This document shows positions 34,860-45,089 of a stretch of 64,000 bases of DNA, piece after piece. Position 1 is the first letter of the stretch, and each line of letters starts with the position of its first letter. Under the pieces are notes generated by a model. It was not told where the DNA came from. It was given only the letters and a program-made list of their open reading frames with translations, and searched no databases. Source of the DNA: Ectocarpus siliculosus (lineage: Eukaryota > Sar > Phaeophyceae > Ectocarpales > Ectocarpaceae); assembly GCA_000310025.1 (NCBI GenBank), contig FN648413.1:79389-143388 (forward strand), read 5' to 3'. Position numbers and translations under genes: made by a program.

Positions 34860-37800
34860 CCAGCAACACAAACACCACAACACCACCAACAACATCATCA
34901 ACAACAACAACAAAATCCCTGAAAAAGCACTGCTGACCTCATCGTCAGTCCACTCGAAAGGATCAACGAGGCACGTGCACCCGCACGGCTCGCCCTGGTC
35001 GACATCGCACTGCTCGGCGCACTCGTTCAAGTCCCCCATCAAGCTGTTGGAGGGCCACTTGTTGGCGAGCAGGTACTCGAGGACAAACGTTAGGAGCCCG
35101 TGGTGATACTGCGGATTCTCCTTGTGGAACTCGACCATGTCGATCTGTTCGTTGTCGCGCAGGATGAAGGGGGTGGGGGGAGGGGGGGGCAATGTTCCCA
35201 ACACGGAGCCGCGGGATTTTCCAGAATATTCAAACGAGTTCTCTCGGGGGTAAAGTCTTTCCTTGAACTATATTCTCAAGTAAATCTGGAATAAATACTA
35301 CTGAGGGTGAAGACTACTGAGGGTCCCTTGGCGTTTATTGGACGCGTAGGATGCGAGCTTGCGCGCAAATTTCCGTACAGCGGGTGTGCCCTTTCCGTCG
35401 TGGGCGTCCGATCCACCGTTGTCACCCGGCACAGAGTATTCGCTACAACAAGTACGGCTGTTGCAGTCAATATAGACTCACATTGCAGTCGAACCCGCCT
35501 CCGATCATGCCGTGTATGGAGGCGTGTACCTGTAACGCATCGGTCCACGAGAAACGACAACAAACGTAAGTGCAGGAAGGGGCGTTTTCTCTATACTTAT
35601 GAAGTATTAGATACCCGGTACGTGCGGCGCGTAGCCTGAAAATGTCCACTCCCAGTAGTATCAAGTCTCGCACGTGAGGTACTACTACAGTATATTTATT
35701 TACCTGGAGTTCCATGCAGGACGCCCAGGCGTAGAAGGTGCCACTGCTCTCGAAGCAGTCCACGAAGACTTCGCACTTGGTGAACTCGGCCATGCCCTCA
35801 AGCCCGCAGTATGAGTTCGTGCGAATTACTCCCGGGAGCGCCTGTCGGAAACCCAAGCACACCGCCGACATCGTTTTCTTCGTCATGAGCATCTCCTCGG
35901 CTAATGATAGTCAGGTCATTAGCTGTGCGAAAAATGTGTGCCTGCACTTGTTGATGCGGTTGTTGTTGTTGTTGTGGTTGTCGTCGTCGTCATTGTCGCT
36001 GTTGTTCGTGTTATTGTTGTCGAGGGAATGCCGCCATGTCGGAGTACTAGTAGTACCACTGTTGTGTTGAAACCGGAATACTTCGGACCGCCGCAGTACT
36101 GTAGCAGCCCTTCTCCAGACCACGGACAATTCTTCAAATCGGAACGTATCTTCCCCGCGGTAACCCTTGCCAGCCCGCCGACACCCGGGAAGGCTCAACG
36201 AAATTCCATGTTTTTGCGCCCAGAACATTAGCGGTTACAGTGTAGGAGAGACTCCTTGAGACAGAGTAGGGAAAAAAGAAGGGGAAAGAGGCTTGTGCCG
36301 CTCATGAGAGGTTTACTCGGTAGCCTTCGCGATAACGTCCATCTTGGTTTTATAACAGTAGGGGCTTGGGGGATAGGGTTGTGGATAGGGAGAAGTAATT
36401 CCCCTCTTAGTCCATGAAACAGAGAGGGGGACTTCGTGTTCCTATCCCTAACCCTATAGCCCAACCCCCTACAAAAACCAAGCTTAACACCCTCGCGACG
36501 CTCTTCTCATGGGCGGGACAAGCCACTTTTCCTTTCTTTATATTGCCCTACTCTCTCAAGCAGTCTTAAACTGTTGCTGCTACTTTCTGAACACTCTCTC
36601 GACGGTGGTCAAACATACTACACACAGTTACCAGCATGGTTTTAAGAGAAACATACATATTGAGAGAGTGTTGCCGGCTTTTTCTCGACACGATCATGAA
36701 CCACTACCTTACCTGGAAATTGTAAATGCCGTCCACGAAACCGTACGAGTTATGGCTCGTTGTGATGAACGATTCCGCGGGGGTCAGGATGCCACCCCGC
36801 GGGTCGTACAAGGACGTGATGTTGGAGAACCAGCCGTCGGAGATCTGGAACTGGTTCTCCGGAGATCCCAACGCCGATCCGAACATGTCCGGGCTGAAGA
36901 TTTCGCTGGATGGCCACCTGCACAGATGGGTCGAGGGATTGAAATCGCGGACTTTAGGTGTTGTGGGCGTCCTTGCGTGCGTAAATTACCGTCCCATTTA
37001 TGTTGAACGACAGCCTTTTTCACACCTCTCAGTGTGTATGTTTGACGTCCCCACCGGGGTCCCACGAGAGGAACGCCACGCAAGAGGTGTCAAGTAATGT
37101 TTTATTGGGAGGGCGACATTTTTGGGTAGGCTTGTGCTGTGACATCTTGTGTGGAATACAGTAGCCCAACTCACCCCGTCCCGAGATGGGCCGCGTCCAG
37201 CATGTAGTCCCATTGAGGGAGCGACACTTTTATCCTAATTGGGTGTGTTGTCTTGTGTGGAATACGGTAAGACCAACTCAACCGGTCCCGAGTTGGGCGG
37301 CGTCAAATGCAATCCAATTGGGCGAGCGACGCGTTTGGGTGGTGTCTAACGCGGGCGTGTATGTGTGCTATCTTGTGTGGAATCCGTGAAGACCAACTCA
37401 CCCGGTCCCGAGGAGGGCGGAGTCCAGCATGTAGTCCCATTGGGGTAGCGACACCTTGGGGTCGATCTTCTGAAGGTTTTTCTCGACCCAAAGGTCGAAG
37501 GCGGCGTGAGCGTTCAGGAAGTGCATCCCGTTGTGGAAGCAGTAGTCCTGGGTGAGACACACCAGACATGAGAGGCAGACAGATGCAGACAAGATACAAA
37601 AAACAAAAAATAACTGACTCTGACAAGTTGTTGATGCTGTCGTCTTCACGAAAAAGCACGGTTCGATGCCTGCATCCACTACCTCCTCTTGTGTGCTTTT
37701 CAAGTGAGGCAAAACACTACAATATTTCCGTCCTGCATTGAGTGGTACGATGAAGATAGAAACAAATGCCACGGACGACCTTTGCCCATTCTGACTTGGG

Positions 37801-40800
37801 GTTAGGGTTAGGGTTAGGGTTAATGGTGGCCCATTCTGACTCCTTTATATGTAGAAAAACACAATGTTCGACGGTAGGTGCCGATTTTTCTACTTAAATA
37901 GACAAGCTGGCCACCAGTCTTGGCGCTTTCCAAGCTCGAGCAGCTCACTCATACAGCTGAAGTGTTATGGCGATAACACCCCAACGAACCACCACCGAAT
38001 AAAAACAATAAGAATAGCTGTGCACAGCAGTCATGTTTACAAACCAAAGCTATTTGTTCAGATGGGATTCCTCCCCAAAGGACGTCGGGAAGATGGGACC
38101 CTTTCACTCTTCATCTCCACCTTACCCTCCCCCCCCCCCGCCTACACATGTGCCTCTTTCGCATCAATGCAGACACACATATTTTAAACTCTGCTCTGCC
38201 TTCACCCTCCCCCCAACGCGTACTGCTGCTGCCTGCCTCCGCCCTCCTCCTTCAGAACCCTCACCGGGCTGTTGTGGTACGCGGCCACGTGCTTTGCGTT
38301 GGAGAACCCTTCCCCATACTTGCCCCTTCCCTCCTCCAGCGAGACCGTGTAGAACTCCCGCATGGCCGCGAAGAACCCGGTTCGGTCCTCCCCCGTCAGG
38401 CTCCTCAGCTCCCGTCGCACGTACTTGCACGTGATCGTGACCCGTGCCTCCGCTATCAGGGCCCCGCCGGCCTCTACCTGCTGCACCAGCAGGGCGTACT
38501 TCTCGCCCGCGTCCGTGAGCGTAACGGTCGCCAGGGGGCCCGCCGCCTTCGTGTCCACCAGGGGGGTCACGCCATCCAGCGGGGCCCCCGATCGGTCCGC
38601 CCGCACCAGCAACCAGTAGTAGCGCCTCGACGACGACGACGACGACGACGGCGGCGACGGAGATTTCTCCGAGATCTCCGAGATCTCCGAGACCTCCGAG
38701 ACCTCCGAGTTCTCCGATGGCGGGAGGCGGCGGGGTCGGCTGCTGGAGACCGTTATTCTGGTCGCCCGGTGGGGCTCCACCACCATCTCCAGCCCGTAAA
38801 GCGCCAGAGCCCCGCGGTCGTATTCCCCGTACTCGTTGGTGGCCCTGAGCTCCAGCCTGCCGGGCCCCTCCTCCCCCCGGCCGCCGCCGCCGCCCGCAGG
38901 GGAGCCGGAATATCTTTGCTGTGGAACGAAAAGGAGAGTATTTTAGCCGATGAGGCGCGAATTTGAAAGAGGGAGGGGGAGCCAGCCGTGCATGCCGTAG
39001 TCGTTAGACAAATGACCTCGCATCCCTACGAAGCCGGGACGGAGTACGCCGGGTTGTCACCGAATGCGGGGTATTCGAGCGCACCGATAGTCACGTCTCC
39101 TTCCCTTTCTCTCCAACCAAAGCGACCAACGAGTGCTGCTGTTGTGCGTCGTGCAGTTCCCCAACCAGCGGGCCGGCGGTTGAGGAATGCCTATTACTTG
39201 GTCGTAGTTGCCTCGGCAACAGCAGTGCGAGGATCGTCAATGCCCCGAACTCCTGCACCCGTCTTTTCGTTTTGTGGTCGCAAGGTTGGTGGGCATGTTA
39301 TCCATCGCCTCTCGACAGATTGATAAGAGTGGATAGGTCGTTCTTCGCACTACGGCAAGAGCTACGGGATTAGGCGCACGGCTGGCACGGGGTGCTTATC
39401 GGCTAAAATTCCATCCAGTTATCCTGGCGCTTGTCTACACACCGTGTATAAGCCGGGATCAAACGGGAGAAACGTCTCATGTTTAGTACATTCATTTGTT
39501 TGTTCACGGGTGGCTTAGACTGTACAGTATGAAGACGCAATTTAGGTGGCCTGTGACACTGCTGTGGCTACGGAAGGCGTCCGTGTCGCATCGCCGCTAA
39601 ACCGGATTGGCAGTTATACTGCAGTTTGAGTACCGAGGTGCAGCCTTGCCACGAGATTTTGGGACCGCTATTCAGGGCATCCCGCTGAACAGGGAACCGC
39701 TAAACCGGGACCACGACTGTACAAAAAAAAAAGGCTACCGCAGCAGTGGTCCTGGAAGAATGCCGGTCGCCTGGGGTACTGCCGGGGCAATCATCTGGCT
39801 CAGATGGAATATTCAACATGTTTCAAAACTCTGAATAATGCCGGTTGCCCGCTGTAATGATGCCGGTGAAATCGGCTGGATCGCACCCGCATTACACCGG
39901 GACCACTGCTGCTGTACTGCTGTACCACACCTTTTCGAGAGAATACTCCAATCGCAGGGATGTGTTCAATAAAGTCTTTGTTAAGCAGCGAGTGTGGAGA
40001 AAAATTAACTGCTGGAAACGGCAAACAGTCGTGGTGCGCTTGTGCGATGTACCTCCACATTCCTGCGCGCCGCGCTCAAGCCGTGTGACAATCTCCCGGG
40101 TATTGAAACGTAAGAAGAGTTCTTGAGGTTCAACGTGACTGCTGTTGAGGCGATGTTGGTGAGCAGACGACATGTGAGGATGATGCTAAACCTCAGGTGT
40201 GGATTTTACCGACGACGGTCATGAGTCCAAATGGAGCACGCTTACAACTGGAGTGGGTACAATAAATACTGGAGGAGGGTTTACCCTAGACTGGAGGACG
40301 GCATGTTCTTCGTTGTTAGCATCGACCGCACCAACCGGTTGCCCAACGACAATACTGCTGTGTGTGTGTTCGTCCGATCTTTTGTGGCGCCGGTATACGG
40401 TACCACATTGGATATTGGATAGTTTTATCCGAGATTCTACAGACGGCATCTACGGGCTGTACATGTACAAGTATTGATGGGTAAAAGTCTAAAGCATGCT
40501 TACTGCTGTACGGGGTGGGCTGACTGGTCATTGCATACGTGCGATGGTTGCAACAAGCACGGCTTCTCCGTCGACCTAACGAAAAAAGTTATAAAGGATA
40601 GAGGTCGAGCGGCAACTCTTACCTACCCGGGAGATCACATCCCGGCGCGTAAAGGCGCGCTTGATGTGTCTGCAAACCGCAACCGCAACAAACACAAGCG
40701 GGAAGTACTCAGGCAGAACGTACGACAGCAGTCGTTCGTAAGTCTTATCTCGAAAACAGCCAGCCATGCTCGCGTTCACAGCACCCATCGGATAGAAAGG

Positions 40801-41300
40801 AACACAGCAGACGATGCAATCTTCCAACACATCGGTTGCTGGCAGACGTGGCAACCGGGTTGGTGATGCACTTCGATGGCCAAACGGACGACATCGCCCG
40901 TTTCTACATACAGGGGCGGACAATTTTGAATGCATACAGCTGCCGACACATCATACTCCACCTCGAAGGCTTCGAAGATTCCACGGTACGAGTTGCTTCC
41001 GCTGTCCTGCAGATGCTGGCCGGCACCAGGGCTCCCACCGGCCATGCGCCAAGAGTTCGAGGTCGAGACAGCGGCAATGAACACCACAAACACAGCGGCT
41101 GCGCCCACGGCCCTCTTCCAGCTGAACATCCCCCTGACCATCCCCCTGACCCCCACAACTCCTACCGGTCGCTCGTCATGTCTCCTCCTTCTTCCGATCG
41201 GGCTGTAGCCCCGCCTGGTCGCGTAGGCCCGTAAGAAGGGTGGCACGCCTCCGCCGCCGTTCACGCCATCGCTGCAGGAAAAGCTATCGCTGCTGTGCAT
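32544..41300 (-). CDS. Membrane-anchored tyrosinase-like type-3 copper protein
   Basis: Predicted 785 aa from ten exons: 41300-40962, 38918-38265, 37547-37402, 36917-36713, 35895-35704, 35529-35482, 35144-34938, 34385-34278, 33614-33344, 32731-32544. Phases agree throughout. Exon 1 encodes a short basic cytosolic tail and one hydrophobic segment (about 64-79), a likely type II signal anchor. Exon 2 is a beta-rich region with a Ser/Glu linker. Exon 3 has the CuA-like site (HNGMHFLNAHAAFDLW, then LPQWDY). Exon 6 has the CuB HASIHGMIGG motif, and exon 9 DPIFWTLHSGF with the third CuB histidine. The second His of the usual HH pair and the following Asp are replaced, so diphenol oxidase activity is uncertain. 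The start is the Met of MHSSD, conserved in the paralogous exon at 60026; in-frame Mets also lie upstream at 41303 and 41423. The exon-7 start rests on phase and an AACAG acceptor. Confidence 0.87.
32815..32955 (+). repeat. Dispersed repeat shared with 24727-24855
   Basis: Second copy of the repeat described at 24727. It contains ATAGGGATAGGGTTAGGGA and CCCCCTCCCTGTT. It lies in the last intron of the tyrosinase-like gene. Confidence 0.6.
33545..33930 (-). repeat. Four-copy array of the tyrosinase exon-9 acceptor and exon start
   Basis: The real exon starts at 33614. The first ~60 exon bases plus intron flank are repeated upstream, with exon-start equivalents near 33706, 33822 and 33925. Conserved words on the plus strand are CGCAGCAGCAGCA or GGCAGCAGCGGCA, TCGTCT(A/G)CCGC and GGGATTGTTGGGGTTGA or GGAATTGTTAGGGTTGA. 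Copies at 33822 and 33925 keep an AG acceptor. On the minus strand they would encode variants of EGERLDEESTMLLLRQMM, e.g. EAERLDDEPTMPLLPQLM. Confidence 0.85.
36355..36480. mobile_element. Near-palindromic ~125-bp hairpin element
   Basis: GTAGGGGCTTGGGGGATAGG at the left is mirrored by CCTATAGCCCAACCCCCTAC at the right. Further inside, GGATAGGGA pairs with TCCTATCC and CCCCTCT with AGAGGGG. This is a foldback element with a very short loop, in tyrosinase intron 4. Confidence 0.75.
37040..37450 (-). repeat. Array repeating the end and donor of tyrosinase exon 3
   Basis: The real exon end (around 37402) reads on the plus strand CCAACTCACCCGGTCCCGAG, then GTCCAGCATGTAGTCCCATT. Copies with the same order lie at 37285-37345 and 37168-37225, with a fainter one from 37040. 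The copy near 37170 keeps an intact GTGAGT donor and encodes DYMLDAAHLGTG beside the real DYMLDSALLGTG. TCTTGTGTGGAAT separates the units. Period about 110-120 bp. Confidence 0.85.
37798..37822 (+). repeat. Short interstitial (GGGTTA)n, telomere-like
   Basis: Four successive GGGTTA repeats lie in tyrosinase intron 2, identical to the TTAGGG telomere unit. Shorter runs occur near 36440 and 46709. It is too short to imply a telomere. Confidence 0.7.
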
Positions 41301-42950
41301 CATATTTGCCCCGGGCTCTCCGCCCCCAGGTAACTGTGGCACCACTCGCCTGCTGTCGGTGGTGGTGCCCACACAGGCGGGTGGATCTTTCTCCTTCGGA
41401 ACTGCTGCTGTCGTTGCTGCCACTTCAGCAATAGCACGCCCGTTCTTTCTCCCCTCTGAGGGGCACCAAGCCGGTCACGCGAGAACACCCCAAGGGAGCT
41501 CGTTTTCTCCCAACCCAAGCTTATGCGTGATGCCCATCGGGCGGGCATGCGTGATGAGTGAGTATGGTGTCAAGCGGCGTGTAATAAGAGTGCAAGGCAA
41601 CAGTGGCGTTAGGGATGCCGTGCTTGCTCATTTTTTTATTTTCATGTGTGTGTTTTGTTCCTCCGCGCGGGTGGGCGTGTCACTCTGGCTCTTGCTGGCT
41701 CCCATTTTTTCTCAATTTCTTTCTTTTGAGCGGTCTGAGGGGCGAGCGACGATGCCATCGCTGTTTGGTGCACATACGTGTTGGTTGTGGTGCTTTCATT
41801 GCTACTCCAGCTTTCGCTGGCTATGTTGCTGTAGCTGTTGAGGTGTAATGATGCCGCGTCGTGTGAGCAGCTGAGATATGGCGTGATGCGGTGTAATCCT
41901 GTATCAGGTATCAGGCGATGCGGCGTGATTAGAGCTCGGGACTGTACACTCTGACACTCTGCCATCGTCAGCAGTCACTCATTATGGACGATGGTCGAGA
42001 CACGCACGTCTCTCTTCCCTTACCTTCCCCTGGTGACCCAATCTTTCTCAGAGACTCTACTGCTTCCTCTCCTTCATATATGTCCTGGGTCCAGGTCCTG
42101 TATACCGCACGCTGAATGCCACGAAAAAATACGCGTGAAGAAACTGAACGAAGAATCCAAATCTCTTTCTGCAAATAAATATATTGTCCGCACATACTCC
42201 GAAATGTATCCACACATACACAACCCAAATACCTGGTACATACGCGTACCACATTGAAAATACGTTTAATAGGGTGTCACACACAAAACGCCCGACCAGT
42301 ACCTAACACATATCATCTGCACCTTCCCAACATAACATATATGAGACACACAAGACAGCTACCAAACTGTCTTGTTGAGCCTGTTACCCGCAGGGGAGAT
42401 GTCCCTATATGCTGTCTGGGAAATCGTAGACATACAGGTACTTTCTGACGCTATGAATCCATTGCTAATCTGTCTCAGACTCTTTTCTATGATAGAGATG
42501 GTTTCGTTGTGTCATATTAAGAAAAAAAAAAAAACAATAACGAACATATCCAGTTTTTTCTTCAGTTTTGCAGTTCCGCCCAACTTGGTCCGCCGCCAGA
42601 TCTGCTCCAGACCGTGGTGGGTGCGTGCTCTTGTCATCCCCTTCGACCGCTGCAGCCGTCATGTCGGTGGCCTCTTTTTTTTTTTTTTCCTCCTTGTGTT
42701 TGTTCGAGAAGAAGCAGACCGCGTGAAGCGACATGCAGTTCGAATTGAGCTCCTTCGCTGGTGATCCCCCCTTCCTCCGTGGTTGCACCATTCATTGCAT
42801 CAACCCCCCACGATGGATGACATGCCTTCGCTGTTGCTGGTGGCCCTGGGACTGATTGTGCTTGTTCACTTGTGATCGTGTTGGTGGTGTGTGTCTTGAT
42901 TCTGTCTGCGGTGTGTCTGTTTCTTTTTAGAAAATACACAAAACCTCGAG

Positions 42951-43567
42951 ATACAAGCTGGGCCAGCCAAGAAGCTAACAAAATGGTTGAAAGCCAATTA
43001 CACCACTATTTTTACGAGTTGGAACCTGAATTTTGACATGTAGTACAACAAATACAACAAATACAACTGCTAGCCGTCTTTATATATTTGGCGTTTTTTT
43101 CATGAGGTAGCCCTATTAACAATTAACAATACCAACCACATGTCAAAATTTCAGATTCCAACTCTTAAAAATCGTGATGTATTTTGCGATAACCTCACAT
43201 ACATGTTCTGAACTATCTTGTGTTTTGTATCGGATTTTTCGAGGCCGTAACTCTTGATGGAAGATTATGTGAGCCTTGCAACTACCATAATTTTTCTCGC
43301 AATGCTCCCAGGTAAGCGCACACCAAATTTCAGCTTATTCTGTGAAACTTTTTTCATGCTGATACCGAAAGTACCCCCCACTACGCCTCTAATTGATCGT
43401 TTAATACCTAACTAAATCAACTCGGATTCGAACAACTGTGGCATCTATCTGCGTTTTTCCTTATGTCTCACAAGAGTAACTACCAAACTTCAAGCCTAAT
43501 TTCGTGGAAACGACAGCATGAGACGCGAAACAACGAAAGTGAGCTTCTTGGCTGGCCCAGCTTGTAT
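42951..43567. mobile_element. MITE-2, 617-bp DNA transposon relic with 26-bp perfect inverted ends
   Basis: The left end ATACAAGCTGGGCCAGCCAA and following GAAGCT are exactly mirrored at the right (AGCTTCTTGGCTGGCCCAGC then TTGTAT). A second inverted pair lies inside (AGTTGGAACCTGAATTTTGA near 43016; TCAAAATTTCAGATTCCAAC near 43143). AACCTC flanks both sides, three bases further out on the left, and is a possible target duplication. The interior is clearly AT-richer than its surroundings and has no transposase frame, so the element is non-autonomous. Confidence 0.85.
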
Positions 43568-43769
43568 AACCTCAGTCGAAAGGGATGATGTGGTGAAGTC
43601 TTTTCAGTATGTGGATTGAAACATGTTTCATTATTCAGAGCTGGGGAGGAGGGAGAAGTAGGAGTTGAATGTTGGCGTTGTTTGGCAGGGCAGAAAATCC
43701 GTTCTGGTTATAATTGAGTGCGGCAGGGTGAAAAACGTGGGCTTTTGAGCAATCAGCTTGGCTCATTCC

Positions 43770-43772
43770 ACG

Positions 43773-43830
<58 letters not shown>

Positions 43831-43885
43831 CTTCACATTTAAAACCGTTCCGATCTCTCTCTACCCAGTACCTTCATAATATGTC
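43770..43885 (-). repeat. GTT array plus (AAC)-tail repeat end, copy 3
   Basis: About 57 bases of pure GTT are followed by GTCTTCACATTTAAAACCGT and TACCTTCATAATATGTCCGC. This is the reverse complement of the block at 289-357 and the clearest member of that family. Confidence 0.7.
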
Positions 43886-44510
43886 CGCAGTGGAATACTA
43901 TGCACCCAGCTGAGTCGCTCTTCTTGTACCAGGGTATACCCTGTTGTGTCGCGTTTCCTTTTACTTTTCTCTTGCCTCGTCGTGTTCGTTTCCCTTTTTG
44001 CCAGGTACAGCGGTAGCAGGAGCTCCAATCGTGGTCGCGCAGACCGTTTCCTCTCTCTGAGGCCCTCTCTCTCCCCACCCCCCTCCTGCGGGGCTTGCGT
44101 GGTTACGCGACAAGAGTGCAGGTATACTCTCTTCCCTCACCCTCATGTCTAAGACTGACTATAAGAATCAATCGCAACCTCAGCGAAGCCAGCGAAGAAA
44201 GTCAACTAGTCGACACCAAAACACGGAGCAACGTGAATGCCTGTGCCTCAGGGCTGTGATGCCGTATTCAATCTCCAAGAACTCCCCAAAACGACATACC
44301 GTGGAGGTATGTCCCAACGGTTGGCAGTTTTTGCTGACCACCTCATTTCTACAGAATGCGCATATTTACACGTTCAAGTATAAACGCTAGCGGGCGAAAT
44401 CACCCACGCGCTAAACGACTTGCGTTTGCGACAAGATAAGGCTTGGTTTCGCTGTGCTCCAACAATATTGCACGCATCACTCGTGGCTTGTTTCGCATAG
44501 CTCCAAGGCC

Positions 44511-44836
44511 GGTCGCCCCGGTGGTCTAGTTGGTAGCCTCGTAACCTTCTAGAGGTCAGGTCAGGGGTTCGGATCCCGGCGTAGGCGAGCTTTTCTTGCA
44601 AAGTGAGTTTTTCTCTCGCTTCCGCTCGTGGCCAAGTGGATAGCGCTAGTTCGTGTGTACACAAAGGGAAGAGAGTGCTGAACTCTTCTCGCATTAAAAA
44701 TTGAAGGCGAAGTACCGCAGGAGGGGAGGGTAGAGAGAGGCTCTTCTGTGTGACCACGGGTTGGAATAAACGGCACTTGTGCTGTGAGCGCTGATTTGAA
44801 GTGAAGAACAAAAAAACAAAAAAAACAAGAAAACAA
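44511..44836 (+). mobile_element. tRNA-derived SINE
   Basis: The head is tRNA-like. It has an A-box-like TGGTCTAGTTGG (44531), a B-box-like GGTTCGGATCC (44566), and a partial acceptor stem pairing TCGCC with GGCGA. The anticodon arm is degenerate, so it is not a working tRNA gene. A second A-box-like TGGCCAAGTGG (44629) suggests a composite head. The 3' end, GCTGATTTGAAGTGAAGAAC, runs into an A-rich tail interrupted by C. The same 3' end plus A tail is present at 59150-59192. Confidence 0.7.
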
Positions 44837-45089
44837 TTCCAAGTCGCGTGTGCCCGCGAAAGAACCGCGAGCCGTTGCTCGGAGCACGCAACAGACTGAT
44901 GATGCTACGGCGGCATGGGGGTCACCTATCTATCACTTTCGGGTAGGGAGACGCACTCTTCGTCAAACCTGTTGGTTGCAGCGTTTCGATGCAGGATCGC
45001 CGAAACAGGGCTACAAATTTCCTCCCAAAAGAGTAACATGCCACCCCAAAAGTGCACCCCCCTACCGTAGCATCATCTGATCCTCCAAC

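Larger units (their letters stand above)
41301..45089. other. Intergenic region, tyrosinase start to CSA end
   Basis: About 3.8 kb between two minus-strand genes. The tyrosinase promoter should lie just right of 41300. The region holds the 617-bp MITE-2, a long GTT array with an (AAC)-family repeat end (43770-43885), and a tRNA-derived SINE. No exon with credible coding content was found. Confidence 0.6.

Noticed and set aside
37798-37822. Telomere or chromosome end
   Set aside because: Only four TTAGGG units inside an intron of an intact gene.
44512-44588. Possible tRNA gene
   Set aside because: A and B boxes are present but the anticodon arm does not pair and the acceptor stem is incomplete. 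The A-rich tail and recurrence of the 3' end indicate a SINE.
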